A stretch of 64,000 nt of DNA from Kryptolebias marmoratus (lineage: Eukaryota > Chordata > Actinopteri > Cyprinodontiformes > Rivulidae). The notes beneath the pieces are model-generated. The model did no database searches, was not told where the DNA came from, and saw nothing but the letters and a program-made list of their open reading frames with translations. A program made the translations under genes and the position numbers. The stretch covers positions 6,691,184 through 6,755,183 of the forward strand of contig NC_051434.1 of NCBI RefSeq assembly GCF_001649575.2, read 5' to 3'. Each line of letters starts with the position of its first letter. Position 1 is the stretch's first letter. This document shows positions 23,291 through 34,385 of this stretch, one piece after another.

Positions 23291-26200
23291 AATTAAAGTA
23301 AAAAAAAAAAAAAGAAAGAAAAAATGCTTAAAAGAGGACAATATTTTTGTGATTGAAATGTAGAATTCCTTGATTTCTCTTAGAAGCTGGAGCAAGGTTT
23401 TCATTTTGCAGGATGCAGCTTTAGTTGTGAACAGTAAAGTTTTTTGACTTGGAAAAACCTGAATGTTTTTAGTCGACGGATTTAATAAATTTCGTGTAAC
23501 CCTGAAGGTTTTTGCGTGACATAATCACGCTGTTAGTTTCAAAGAGGGAGGGAAAACATTCTCACTGCAAGATTCATAACTGCTATTTATTTTCTGGTCT
23601 TGAGGTGCCACCATGTCCCCCAGGTTCTTATTAGCATTGACAGGATGATTTCTGATTTGACAAGAGCGAGTGCAGGTGTAAATTTCACACACACACACAA
23701 AATTCAGCTCCACACGTTATTCCAATTAAACCTGAATACCTTCTACTGGTAGGTCAGAATCAAGAAGCCGTTGAGATGTTGCTGCTTCAGGAGTTTCATC
23801 TCATTTTTGTTCTTGATATTTTAAAATTGTATGAAAATGACAGCACGAACGTAAAAACAACACTGGTAAATATTGCAGAAAAGGAAAATAACTAAAGGAG
23901 ATATAACTTTATGATTGCTCAAGAATTAAATATTTTCCCACCAACATCGAGGCGTCCTCAGGAGGCGGGGAGCTGGTGGGGCTCGAGGAGGATAACGGTG
24001 AAAATATATTCCACTTTAAGAATGTGCAAGATCTCATGCAGTTGCCTCTCTTTCCCGCTCCATCCCTCCTCTCTGTTGGCGCTAAATCACACGTTAGTAC
24101 AGCCAGTGGATGTGTTGACAGTTTTACAAACAGAAATGTAAAACGCCATACTCAAGGGGGTCTAAGAGATAAGGGGGGAGCTGCACGGGGCAGGAAACAG
24201 AGCAAACATGGCTCAGAGAAGCAGAGAAAGCCGTGTCAAAAACACCTCAGCAATGGTTGTTTTAATTACATAGGGTGTGCTACAGTGTTACCTATAGCTA
24301 CAAGTGGAGCCGCTGTGTAGCATTATGATGGTCGAGCTCAAATGCAAAATAATGGTCAATTATCCAAAATACGGACTGGAACCCTCTATAAACTGTTTAT
24401 CAAAATGAAAGTTCAAGTCTGCATCTACAAAATTGACCTAATTTGTCACCATTACCTGCAAAAATGGAGCTTTTGACACAAAGATCCCCAGCTGTCTTTA
24501 GCTCACTATGAATAAGAACGGCCAGCCGAAGTGAGAGACATTCCCACTGGATTGTTATCGCCTGCTGAGTACACAATGAGAAGGTTCAGGGCCTTACAGT
24601 ATAGCAGAAAGAGAAGGAGGCATAGCTCTACATGGAAGCTGTTGTGTATTGCAGTTATACAACGTATCATCTCCCGCTGGCTTTAAGATTTAAAATATCT
24701 GAGAGTATACCTGGACTCGTTATATGCGGGCTTGTTCGATCATGTAGGAGTTAGAGGCCAAGAACACCTTGAATGTGAAACACTGCAGCCGAGTTGTCAA
24801 AAATAAGGCCAGGATACAAAGTTTTTGCCATTTTTTTCCCCACTGTAATAATCTAAATCCTGAATTGAGTGGCCCATAGCTAATATTTATAGCAAATAGC
24901 TGTTTTCCCCATGCTTGTGTGGATTTTGGTTTTTCTAATGTTAACAAGTGATTTTTGCTAAATGATGCAAGGATTAGGGTTTTCTTTTTCATCTAAAACA
25001 AACCTATTTTTTGATCATTGCACAGTGAAGTTAATTATTTGAGTTTGCTTATAATTTGTGTTTATCTACCAGTCAGGGCATTTTCTTGTAGCTGATTGCA
25101 AAGGTTTTTTTTTTTGGTTTTTTTTAATCAAATGGAGTGAGGATGGCGTGAAAACAACAACTGGCCCCGGTGCTTGGAGGACACAGGCCTCGCATCTCTG
25201 AAAGAAATCATTAGAAAGTGACAGAACCGCCAGGGGCAAAACTGCCTTGAACAATGATCAATTGGGCAGACGGGATTGAGTTATAAGCAGGAGGGCGGGC
25301 TTTAAAAAAAGGAGGATTGGACGGGGCTGGTATAGTACAAGACCCCCTACTGCTTTAATTACTCATGTGTGCGTCTCCCCATTAACAGAACACCTATGGT
25401 CAACCGAGCACTCTGGGCTCGCACAAAGCTGGAGAGGAGAAAGAACATTCTGCGGAGAAGCTGCGGAGAGACACACAAACTGGAGTGCTCATTAGCAAAT
25501 GGTAATCAGCGGTCGAGAGGTTGGGCGCTCACCTCACAAAACACCACATGTCAATTTGTCCCCTTCCATTCATGGGCCCACTCTCATTTCATCCTGCTCT
25601 CTCATGTCCCCTTGTCGAGGAGAATTGGATGGAGCGTCATGGGGGGAAACACTCGAAGGGAAACGTAAACACTGGCCTGGAGGAGGGACACCGCTTTGAC
25701 AATAAAGGGGAACCACACTCCTCACATGTGGCTGCTTGGCTTCTACTCATCTGTGCCCTTGAAACACATGGAATCAGACTCGAACATTTTTGACTCTATA
25801 GAAGGTTATCTGTAAATGAAAACTGCAACTGGGGCTCTGTACACCATCTCATTTGATGGTAATGTTGAAACTTTTATAATAAGATTGAATCAAACACAAT
25901 CATAAAATTAACCTTAGGTTCTGAATCTAGGAACGGACATAAAAAGGTTTAAAAGATTCACAAAGTACAAATAAATATTGCAGGATCATGGAGGTTTGCT
26001 CAAGGTCCTCTTCACGAGAGAGGAGACAGGAATTCGAGGTGATCTTGAGAATTTTCCAGTTATGATATTGTTTGATTTGTCTTAGAGGATTTCTAGGAGG
26101 TTAGAGAGATATCACTTCATGAGGAAATCAAAGTTGGTTCTGCACAGAGAAGGCACAAGTAGAAATTTTGATTATCACAATAAAATAAAATCAGATAAAA

Positions 26201-26929
26201 TAAATGTTCATAAGAAGTGTCCACACTGATCCCCAGCATGTCTGAGTTGGTCTTCTTCTGTAGCAGTAGGGCTGATTGTTCACAGGTGAGACTGCTGGCT
26301 CAGGAAGTGATGCGGCAATAGGGAAGTGCAAGGCTGAAAACCTGCCAGCACATGGCTCCACCTAGGGGAAAAGAAGTGAGAAACATGACTAGAACAGCCA
26401 AAAATCCCCTCAAAAGCAGAAAGATTTTGGATTATCTTCTCATTGATGTCAAGCACAAACCTCAGCATATTCTTGTGATTATCGAGTCAGAGGGAGTTGC
26501 ATATTTTATCTTTGCCATAATTTTGCATGTACATTTAAATGAGCTGTTGGGGGATTAATAAGTGCTGAACCAGGACTTGAAGGGCTTGAATGTTTACTGC
26601 TGCTTTGCTTTAGGATCCTATTATGGGAGCAATTTGGAAAACTAACCTGGTCACATTACCAGATAATCTGAACAAAGTGGATTATAATCCAACAAGAGCT
26701 CATGTAGTCTTAAGCACTTATAAAAGGTGCTAAAAAGCTGAAATTTGTTTTGTTTCTGTTAAGACAACAAGACAACATGTTAGCTGTGCTTAATGTCAAA
26801 CTGTTTCTTTAAGATTCCTCCAGTGAACAGCTGTAATCACACAACAGAACAAGTGTCAACATTTCATTGCATCGGCTGATTAAAGGCAGTGTCAGAACAG
26901 CTACATTTTGTTAAAATGTAGTTAGTTGG
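23291..26929. other. Intergenic DNA, no gene seen
   Basis: AT-rich DNA with GC-balanced patches at 23930-24210 and 25090-25700. Overlapping frames at 25369-25793 run in all three plus-strand phases, which argues against real coding. No transposon was recognised. Confidence 0.5.
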
Positions 26930-27250
26930 AAGTTCAGTCTTGTGTGATATGTTGCCTATGGAATTGCCATGTTTTAGAAGACAAGTTCTTAAAATTGCCT
27001 TACTGCCTTCTAGCTGTGCAGGTATAAGTGACACCAGAGCTGTCACAAGTAGCACGGTCCGCTGGGCAACAAAAGAATATCTGATGCGCAAAGCCAATTC
27101 CATCTGTACTGAAAACGATGCTCATATATTCAAACTTGCATCAGATCTCCACTCAGTCGAGAGAAATCAATACAACCTTCAATCTTACTTTGAAATGAGG
27201 CCTCGTGGATTAAAGGTGGCTCATCATGGGAGAAAAAGCACTGGTGGATG
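26930..27250. promoter_or_regulatory. Candidate conserved non-coding element
   Basis: This island of mixed composition covers most of a 131-codon plus frame (26940-27335), which has no recognisable domain and no good acceptor or donor. TAATGATTA-type cores are absent, so the regulatory reading rests on composition only. Confidence 0.22.
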
Positions 27251-28549
27251 TCTCCGGAGATCCAGCTCCATCTCATCCTCCAGAGTGCCATGTTTTTCAT
27301 TTCTTTTCATTCCACTTACTCATTCTGCTTTTTAATTCATGCCTTTCTCCCCATATTTTGAATATGTCTGTATGGGAGAGAGATGCAATAAGAAAGTCCA
27401 AATCTTAATTGATATTTTGGATTTTAAATGCACACGATTTCAGTGGATACTCTGGAAGAAGCTGCCATTTGGGTGGAAAACCCAAACGCAGACACGGAAG
27501 GCCCATACTCAGGTTCAAGTGGGAGCAGAAAACATGACTACCAAAAACAAACCAAGAAGTAATAAAGAAGCATTTTCTATTAAACACAAAAGGAAACAAT
27601 TGCTTTACAGTCACAAGAGTTTTCTAAATGCACCAGTTAAAACAACCAAAAAATATTGTCAAAAAAAATGTTGAGATTCAAAATGTCCTTAAAAGGCAGT
27701 TGCATAAATAAAAGCAAAGCATTGCTTTGATGTGTTCAGCTATTCCACTTCCTTTGCACCTTCGTTTTCTCATCACGGCAGCTTCAACAAGGTTTAATTG
27801 GTATGGAAATAGAAGTGGTGAAACATGACAGGAACAAGCCTGGCTATTTAGACCCTTTATCACTGTATACTGTCCTTCAACCAATTATCGCCAATCTACT
27901 GCTCCACAACCCCCTACCAACCTCCTCCCTCATGATTTAACCAGGCTTCATGCAGCTGGAGAGAGGCTGCTACGGGTCGATAAAGACAACTTGTAATCCA
28001 GTGTGGTGCAAATTGAGTTTCTGTTGGAGAATAATAGTTTGAAAAGCTTACATGAGATTTCAGACCCCCTGCCTACACTGTTCCAGCTTGTGCACACCAT
28101 CAAGTGAGTTCACATAAGAAAGCAAAGGTCCCCTTTAATCATACGCTAATGATACTTTCATGCATTTGTTAAAGGTTGCATTAGTTGGCTATTGTTTTCA
28201 TGTAAACTCTTAATTTTAAAAGCAAAATATGCCGTTTTTCCACACAGAAGATCCAGCTCAGTCTTTGTCTGTGACAGTGTTTTGGTGTGTGCTTTATTTG
28301 CACATAGTCAGGAAATATCACCTTGCAAAGAAAATTCACAGCTCAAGCTGTGTGTGTTTGCCACATAACGAAAAATGACTGGACCTCCAAAGAAGCAGAT
28401 AAAAAGATGAGAAGTTGCATCTGCATAAACAGATTACTTTTTTCACATCAAAAACAAATACGTACTCAGACACTTGAAGCAGGTTTGTGCAAAGTTAGAC
28501 ATGACAGCGCTGTAGTTTCCCTTTGAAATCCTATTACACAAGAGCATAA
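27251..28549. other. Intergenic DNA, no gene seen
   Basis: AT-rich, with short chance frames only. No repeat family was recognised. Confidence 0.5.
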
Positions 28550-29065
28550 ATGGAGCGCTGTCACTCCCCCCCTACAAGAATCCATCCCTGCATCCTCATT
28601 TGGCACGGTCCTTTCAAAGACCAGCTTGTTGTCTGGCCCATTGTGAGCCTGGGAGTCTGGCCTGAGCCCCGAGGGCTTGGTCAGCATTTAGGGTGTTTTG
28701 CAGGGTGGGGTTTGGAGGCGAGGGGCGAGGCTGTGGAGATGGGTGCAGGCCAAGACTTGGCGGGGCTCAGTGCCAGGGTGTCAGTGGGACACCCTCCTTT
28801 TTGGGAGCCTGCTCAGCGCCCTCCTGGAGCCCCAGCAGGGTGCAGGAATACATGGTCAGTGCAAGACAGGTCCATCTGCCCCACTACCTCTGTCCCTGTC
28901 CTGCCAGCCCCTTCCAGTCACCTGCTGCATTGGCACTTTATGGAAATGACCTACTCCTTCCTAACCTCGCTTACATGCATGGCTCACCTTCAGCATATGC
29001 CACCATGGCCTCACTGTTGTTTCTTCATGAATGACCTACTGGACAGGAGTCATTTTTTATGTTAA
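28550..29065. other. GC-rich island, open in three plus-strand frames, function unknown
   Basis: The block 28550-28960 is far more GC-rich than its flanks but CpG-poor. Plus-strand frames of 171, 113 and 83 codons overlap it in all three phases. The second contains YGNDLLLPNLAYMHGSPSAY, which looks protein-like, but there is no clear acceptor-donor pair around it, and three open phases suggest a composition effect. It could be a conserved element, an unrecognised exon, or a GC-biased non-coding patch. Confidence 0.3.
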
Positions 29066-29919
29066 GCTTATCAATAAAGATAAAAATGTATTTTTTTTTC
29101 AAATAAGACTACAGAAACATTGTGGATCTCATTAATATGGCTTGCTGTAAATGACTTAACAGAACATGCAACACAAAGTGGAGCAACACAACGGGTAGAA
29201 TAACTTCCTTTGCATCACTAATTGCTTTTTAACTCAACATGAGAGTTTGAGTCCAGGCCCACAGAAGTGTGCCAGAGTTTGGCTTGTGACTGCCGTGTGA
29301 TTTCACTATAAACCCAAAGAAATTTACAGCACAGTAAACACCCGCAGCCCCACGAGCAGGAGAGAATGTCAAGTTAAAAATAAAACATCCTGTATTTGAA
29401 AAGCTGACACCTTCTTCGAATAGGCTCTGGTGTGAAAAGAGCAGGGTACTTTAGATGACAAAAAAGTTTTGAGTTGTAAGACAAAAGCAGAGGCAATGTT
29501 TTGAAAATGTAGCTGCAGCTTAAATCTATTTGATATTCTGCCATTTGTATTAATATGTCTCCAAACCTGACAAAAAAGATATACATTTTTGGGCTAAAAT
29601 AGTGTACTGTCACAACAAAAGCTTGCATTTTGAATAAAATCTCTTTTCTGTTAAAGAAAAATTACATTATTTTCCTTTTAGAGCACTGCAAGGACCTTCT
29701 GTAATAAGTTCTAATCTTTCCTTTTAGTCTTAAACAAAATATAGATTGTAAACATTTTTTTCTAATTCTTCTGAAATATCTTTATCTGAATTTTAGCTAC
29801 ATTCTTAATCAAAAACTAAAAATTCTCACATTCCCTCTGCGGCAATGCCAAGGTTCAATCTTTGTAATCAGACTCATTTAAAGCCCCAAAAAATGAGGCA
29901 TTTCTTTTGCCTCTACAAA
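29066..29919. other. Intergenic AT-rich DNA
   Basis: Nothing recognised. A short minus frame at 29374-29628 has no supporting signals. Confidence 0.5.
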
Positions 29920-30330
29920 CAGAACAGGCTGAGCGGCCCTTTATGCCACAATGGTTGAATACGGTGAATAGGGAGCCGTCGTGCCCTCTGTGAAGCCCCA
30001 GCTGTCTTTGACTGATAGGCTTGGAGGAGGGGGGGTGTGAGGAAGTTCATGAGGTCTGTAGATTTACAAGAAAACTGAACAGACTGTCGTGTTAGTCATC
30101 TCAACTAACCTAAACCAGCCAAGCAGTGGGCTGCAGAAGCAACACCCAGCTCTGAGCAAGCTAATTAATGCAGCCAAATGAGATCAGCAGCAGAGGCCCA
30201 GGCCAGGGCCGGATTGCTAAATAGCTTCCTTCAGTCTAAGTCTGTGTGGTGTAATTACCGCCAGGCCGCTGCACAATGGCCTTCTTCTGTCCCACTGAAA
30301 GTGATTTTATGTCCTTCATTCTCCCATTAG
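29920..30330. promoter_or_regulatory. Candidate conserved non-coding element
   Basis: About 400 bp of complex sequence with homeodomain-type cores (AGCTAATTAATGCAG near 30160, TGTAATTACCGCC near 30249) and a GGCCGGATTGCTAAATAG stretch near 30208. It is surrounded by AT-rich DNA and has no coding frame. Similar islands recur across the window. Conservation is not visible from this sequence. Confidence 0.35.
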
Positions 30331-30630
30331 CAGTGTGTTTTACAAACGCGATGAGAGAAGTCTGTCAATTGCTATTGTGTGTGTTTGTGGGAGAGGGTGC
30401 TGTTTCCTTTGTGTATAATGGACAGCTTGATGTAGGTATTAAAGCTGCCACTTGAATGCAGTGAATTCAAACCTACAGACCACCAACAAATGATGGCAGA
30501 CCAGTAACAGAAGTTCTTACTTGTTTTGCTTGTAGTGTGAGAAAAATAATAATTTTAATGGACTGACTGTAAACCTATCTGTAGATGAATTTTTATTACT
30601 TTAATCAATAGTTCAAATCATTTGAAGTAG

Positions 30631-31290
30631 GGTTATGAATAATTAATATCTTAGCTGCTGTAGATAGCTTCTTGAATTACCTTATTTTGGAGAATTAAAT
30701 ATAATTCTGAGTGGATTCATGAGTTAATGGCTTGACGGAGGGGGACCAAGACCAATGTTGATTGCTGCTGTCTTAAAATGACTCTAATGTCAAAAATGTC
30801 CTATTTCAACAAATACGCTGTTTCATAAACATTTGATATTTACAAAATCCAAAACATCAATGGGATTGAGAAGCTGTTGTTACAGTTATGTCAGATGTAC
30901 AGTTTCTGTCCTAATTATACACCAATCAATTAAAAACTCAAACTCCAACACAAAAGCTGAACTTTGTTAAACATATAGTTTGTACTGTTCTCAAGTCTTT
31001 TATAAGTATAGTATTTTAGCACATAAATCCACAGCTGTGCAAGATTTAAACTTTATAAATTGAGGATTTATAAAAATTTGCAAAACCAAAAAGTGCTGAT
31101 GGCTTTTTGTCAGTCTGTCAAGAACTTGCTACACCTCTGGTTAAGTTCATACTTTTATATTCAGGATTCTTACTTACGGAAGTATAAAATAAGTCTGCCA
31201 TAAAACCTCTAAAAATATAATTATGATGCAGAAGAACTTGTGGATTAGAGGAAGACAGCTACAACACCTATTTTAAGTTGTTGATTACAT
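30631..31290. mobile_element. Decayed MITE copy, same family as 38103-38503
   Basis: The sequence at 30631-30669 (GGTTATGAATAATTAATATC, then TTAGCTGCTGTAGATAGCT) closely matches the inverted end of the element at 38103-38503. A shared inner block GACCAAGACCAA follows near 30747. A possible decayed right end (AGCTACAACACCTATTTTAA) lies near 31258. The left end is clear; the right boundary is uncertain. Confidence 0.5.
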
Positions 31291-31500
31291 TTTGAGTCCA
31301 AAACTGTTGCGTTGAAACATCAATACAAAATCATTTTAATTAAGAACTAACCCTTAAGGGGCAAGAAATTTAAAGTGAATTCACACTAAAGCTCAGAGAT
31401 AGCTTAGACTTTTTAGTTTACTTTATTAGTTTTGCTTGGCTTTTGAATTATTCAGGAAGGAGTTGTGAGTCACACTCCAATCGAGGTGTTGGGAGAAAAA

Positions 31501-31540
31501 TACTGCCACTGCAGAACAAATACTGCCACTGCAGAACAAA
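31501..31540. repeat. Perfect 20-bp tandem duplication
   Basis: TACTGCCACTGCAGAACAAA occurs twice in a row with no mismatch. It lies in plain non-coding DNA and is probably a recent slippage or small tandem duplication. Confidence 0.95.
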
Positions 31541-31689
31541 CCCTCTACAGTTTTACTTACAATCAGTTCTGACAAAACTGATAGTATTTGGGGATTTTTG
31601 AGTTATTTTTGAGTAAACTTTTGTATGAGGTTCAGTTGTTTTTACTTGTGTTTCTATAGGTCAATTTTATTTCCTGCAAACCTTTTTTC

Positions 31690-32005
31690 TTTTTTTTGTC
31701 TATTCCTTGTTTTGTATGTTCTCCCTGTGCCACGATCCACCTGCCTTCAGTTCAGTAGTTCTCCACTCAGCCTGCCACGCCCACTTCACCTGTTCCCCCA
31801 TCACCTGTTAGTCACCCTCAGCCATTCATTGTTGGTTTTCCTGCCACCGTCAGATCCTTTCCTTGTGTCTCTTTGCGATCAAATTTTTTTGTTGTTTGTT
31901 TTGCTGCAAAGTCAGCCTTTTTGTTTTCTTTTATTAATAAATCAGTTTATTTTTAGCTCCTTGTGTCAGTCTGCATTCTGGGTCCAAACCATCCTACAAA
32001 ACCTG
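31690..32005 (+). mobile_element. Possible solo LTR of a retrotransposon
   Basis: The segment is C- and T-rich, with CCTGCCACGCCCACTTCACC and CACCTGTTAGTCACC blocks. It has a polyadenylation signal AATAAA at 31936-31941, then TGTGTCAGTCTGCATTCTGG and GGTCCAAACC. This order (pyrimidine-rich body, AATAAA, TCTGCATTCTGGGTCC) resembles the LTRs of abundant teleost Ty3/gypsy-type elements. Exact ends and a target duplication were not found. The 134-codon frame over it (31625-32029) is a by-product of the T-rich strand. Confidence 0.42.
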
Positions 32006-32029
32006 TTGAAAATGAAAGACTCCCAATAG

Positions 32030-32757
32030 TTAAATAACATTTTTAAATTTCTTGCTGTTATTTTCTTTTCTTGTTTATTTGCTTTGGTCATTTTTCATTA
32101 TAAACAATCAGTTTAAGCAGGCAGGAGTGTAGCGATGCCGCCAACAGTTTGGTGAGAAATGGAGCTGAAACCTTTGGCTGTCCTGCTGCTGTAGTGCCAC
32201 CCTCACACTGCCAAAGGTGTCACGTTCAGCCCCAGGCATTACTACTCAATCTCTGCTTGGTTCAAAGGGACACCACATCAGCAGAACAGCCCAATGCATT
32301 ACCACTCTCTGCACAGGAAACCAGAGTCTCCCTCATTCCAGCAGGAAGCTCATCCGAAAGCGCTAACAGCATGAAGTGGAGCCAAGAGTCTCCAGCCAGG
32401 ATGGAAGGTCTCATACTGAGGCCTCACTGATCACTGCTGGAGTCCCCCCCTGACAGGACATGTGTGGTAATGGACTGCTAGGTCCCAGACCTGTCACAGT
32501 GGAACCCTGCAGGGTGAGCTCACATGCGCTTCATGTCCATCTGCCATAAAAATCAATGTGTTCTCAACCCTCAAACTGTTCATTAGGTTAAAGAAAAACA
32601 TAGATAAAGTTTAAATGTTAGTTCCCTCTCCATACTCTTGTTATTCTGGGCACACTTTATACTGAATTGCCTATGGCAGCTGTTATAAAGTGAACGATGG
32701 GACTCATACCTTGGGCAGGTAAGAAATCCGTCACAGAAATGCTCAAGTACAAAAATC
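32030..32757. other. Intergenic DNA between two repeat remnants
   Basis: A GC-balanced patch at 32110-32520 carries a 93-codon plus frame (32149-32430) with no recognisable domain. It may be part of an older repeat. Nothing else was recognised. Confidence 0.4.
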
Positions 32758-32968
32758 ACTCATTTTCTGTACCCGCTAATCCCCGGTCACAGGGAGCCAG
32801 GTGCAGTCAGCGGGAAAGAAGTGGGGTACACCCTGGGCAAGTTGCCAGCCCATCACAGGACCAACACAGAGGCACACAGAGACAAACAACCATGACTGTT
32901 TACACTCAGGGTCAATTTAGTATCACCAATTGGCCTGACAAGCATGTTTTTAGACTGTGGAAGGAAAT
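32758..32968 (-). mobile_element. SINE body and tail, diverged, minus strand
   Basis: Read on the minus strand this matches the body of a very common teleost tRNA-derived SINE. It contains blocks for CCAATTGGTGATACTAAATT, GGTTGTTTGTCTCTGTGTG, CCTGTGATGGGCTGGCAAC, CAGGGTGTACCCC and the GATTAGCGGGTACAG end. The tRNA-like head is missing, so the copy is 5' truncated. The same body is recognisable in the plus-strand copy at 50008-50318. Confidence 0.72.
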
Positions 32969-34107
32969 TCATACAACACAATACAATATGATGCAGACAA
33001 TATTATAAATACATCAAAACATCACACAACACGTCATGACTGGATACAATATGATATGATGCAAAAAGGAGCAAAGACAGCGTTAAATGATCCCCTACTA
33101 CAGTACCAAAAGTCACATTGTACAACATGCTTGAAAACATTTTGATTAAAACGAAGACATTTAAGGACTCAATTCTGTAAGAACTTCTCCAGATAAAGAA
33201 TGTGTGACAAATCTGGCTTAACTTTCCTGTACCTGTCTGAGCACAGATTTCTGACACATTATAACAGATGCAGATTAAATTTAGCCCGAGAAAACGCATT
33301 TCTATTCTTGAAGAAACTCAAGCATGCAAAGATCTGCACTGGACTCCTCCTTGTTGTGAGGTGATGGTTCTGTAATCACTGCATCTCCAACAAATTGCTA
33401 TATCAGGTGCAAATTGAGTATTTGTTAAGCTAAACATATGTTGTGTTTCAAAATAAGACAGCTAATTGGGTTCCAGATCATAAAAAGAGATGGCGAAAGA
33501 ACTTTTCGAGTATAACATAATAAAAGTAGAAAAAGATTTTCAACAAGTGTTCAAAAAAGAGTGCAAAGACATGGCAGAAGCAATCAGTGGATCAGATCCA
33601 GCAGTCACAGGTCCGGCTGGATAGGAGGTGAGAATTCAAGGTCAGGCTCCGACACGACTCCCTGACTTCTAATTTGAAGATTCTAATTTTCAGTTCAAAG
33701 TAACAAATCATACCTGTGAGAAGCCTCCAGGCAGAACAGGGAGAGGTGTGGAAGAATCTGTTTCTGTTCAGACGAGGCAGCTCAGCCACTTTTCTGTCTT
33801 CCATCTATATGTACCTTATACACTATATATGTACTTGGACAATATGTTGCTGATTTACAGCATATCATATCATTTTATAGCTGTTGCTGGACAATTTGTA
33901 GATGCTGGACGGATTTTTTGTTACCTTATAATATCTAGATTCCCTAATGTAAAAGTGGAAAATTGTGACTGTGAGGAAAAATCAAAGGCCGAGAATTCCT
34001 TGAAGAAATTCATATCACCCACCGCCTTTCATGCCAGAGTTTTAGGTTAGGCTTATCTCATGTTAAGAAACGACAAAGTTGTAGCTGTATTGGTCAAATC
34101 TTCAAAA
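32969..34107. other. Intergenic DNA, no gene seen
   Basis: Next to the SINE end is a patch of imperfect ACAATATGATG-type repeats (32975-33065). The rest is AT-rich with no recognised feature. Confidence 0.45.
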
Positions 34108-34385
34108 TGATCTTGCATACAATCTCACACGATATTGCAAGATGTGATTAGGATCAGAGAATGGGTTAAGGGTTGGCCTCTGCTTTGACTCCATCAAATT
34201 TCAGCTAAATATCTGCAAAATTAACTGAGTTATAGCCATTTCTATGTCAGCTAAGGTTGATTGGCTGTGGATGCCATCTTGACATGGATGGGCTCTGAAA
34301 GTTCATGATTACTTTTGGAGAGTTTCAAGAAAATCTGTCCAGTGGTTCATGAAATATATTGATGACACTGCAGAAAAATGAACAA
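34108..34385 (+). repeat. Dispersed repeat copy B (same family as 12890-13150)
   Basis: This is the longest of the three copies. It adds a 5' part: ATCTTGCATACAATCTCACA, GATATTGCAAGATGTGATTA and GGTCAGAG-like sequence. Then come the shared blocks AAATTTCAGCTAAATATCTG, GAGTTATAGCCATTTCTATG, GATGCCATCTTGACATGGAT, GTCCAGTGGTTCATGAAATA. No coding frame. The family is known to be abundant in teleosts, but I cannot name it. Confidence 0.72.

Noticed and set aside
25369..25793. Three overlapping plus-strand frames of 66-99 codons
   Set aside because: All three phases are open over the same DNA, which points to base composition and not coding.
31625..32029. 134-codon frame that looks like a membrane protein
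   Set aside because: Its F, L and S richness is an effect of the T- and C-rich strand of an LTR-like repeat.
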